Below are positions 16,209 to 16,306 of a stretch of DNA of 16,306 nt, piece by piece. The first letter of the stretch is position 1, and each line of letters opens with the position of its first letter. A model generated the notes under the pieces. It did no database searches. It was given only the letters and a program-made list of their open reading frames with translations, and had not been told where the DNA came from. Origin of the DNA: Pseudomonadota bacterium (lineage in GTDB: Bacteria > Pseudomonadota > Gammaproteobacteria > Steroidobacterales > Steroidobacteraceae); the NCBI GenBank assembly GCA_023433465.1, contig JAEZCR010000223.1, positions 1 through 16,306 on the forward strand. The letters run 5' to 3'. Both the position numbers and the translations under genes were made by a program.

Positions 16209-16306
16209 ACGGTGCCTGGCACGGAAAAGCCGGGAGAAGCGGCGGAATGTCACGTCAGACGCAGCCGGCTCGCCGCTTCTCCCGGCTTTTCCGTGCCAGG
16301 CACCGT
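16209..16306. repeat. Long perfect inverted repeat, REP/BIME-like
   Basis: Arms 16209-16244 and 16271-16306 are perfect reverse complements over all 36 bases, with a 26-base spacer (16245-16270). Each arm carries the smaller imperfect palindrome GGTGCCTGGCAC at its outer end and GCCGGGAGAAGCGGCG at its inner end. The right arm ends exactly at the window edge, so the repeat may extend further or belong to a larger array. Similar GGTGCCTGGCACC motifs are, to my recollection, common in dispersed REP-type repeats mobilised by REP-associated tyrosine transposases; no such transposase gene is in the window. There is no T-run, so it is not an ordinary terminator. Confidence 0.75.

Overview
The window is high-GC, densely coded bacterial DNA. 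Every gene I can support lies on the minus strand, so the biology reads from right to left. Base composition, Shine-Dalgarno sites, short overlaps between genes and the protein families suggest a Gram-negative proteobacterium, perhaps a gammaproteobacterium of the Steroidobacter/Xanthomonas kind. That placement is an inference from gene content; there is no rRNA or marker gene here.

Layout, in the direction of transcription. The right edge (16209-16306) holds a perfect 36-bp inverted repeat that looks like a REP/BIME-type element. After a gene-free, partly AT-rich leader comes a two-gene unit for secreted proteins: a lipoprotein with a Thr-Pro linker, a putative Ig-like domain and a fibronectin III-like domain (15170-16027), and an exported pectate-lyase-like beta-helix protein (13725-15122). 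A strong rho-independent terminator (13631-13663) closes that unit.

The core is an eight-gene exopolysaccharide operon (13593 down to 1747): a WcaJ-type polyprenyl-phosphate sugar transferase that starts the repeat unit, an O-antigen ligase/polymerase-type membrane protein, three GT4-like glycosyltransferases, a CapK/PaaK-like adenylate-forming enzyme, a heparinase II/III-family protein and an amylo-alpha-1,6-glucosidase-like protein. Four junctions in a row are 4-base ATGA overlaps, one is an 11-base overlap and two are gaps of 12 and 21 bases. This indicates one tightly coupled transcript. No flippase, outer-membrane export protein, chain-length regulator or exosortase is in the window, so export genes must lie elsewhere or beyond the edges.

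After a 110-bp gap the left end (1-1636) carries the N-terminal 545 residues of a soluble poly-HAMP protein, almost certainly a (hybrid) histidine kinase. Its HAMP units repeat at exactly 276 bp, and its C-terminus is cut off by the window edge.

The least explained features are: the junction upstream of the polymer operon, where a terminator sits 38 bases before the first start codon and a 7-bp stem covers that codon; a perfect 14-bp palindrome that fills the only gap between the first two operon genes; the apparently cytoplasmic heparinase and debranching-enzyme homologues inside a polymer-building operon; and the long inverted repeat at the right edge.
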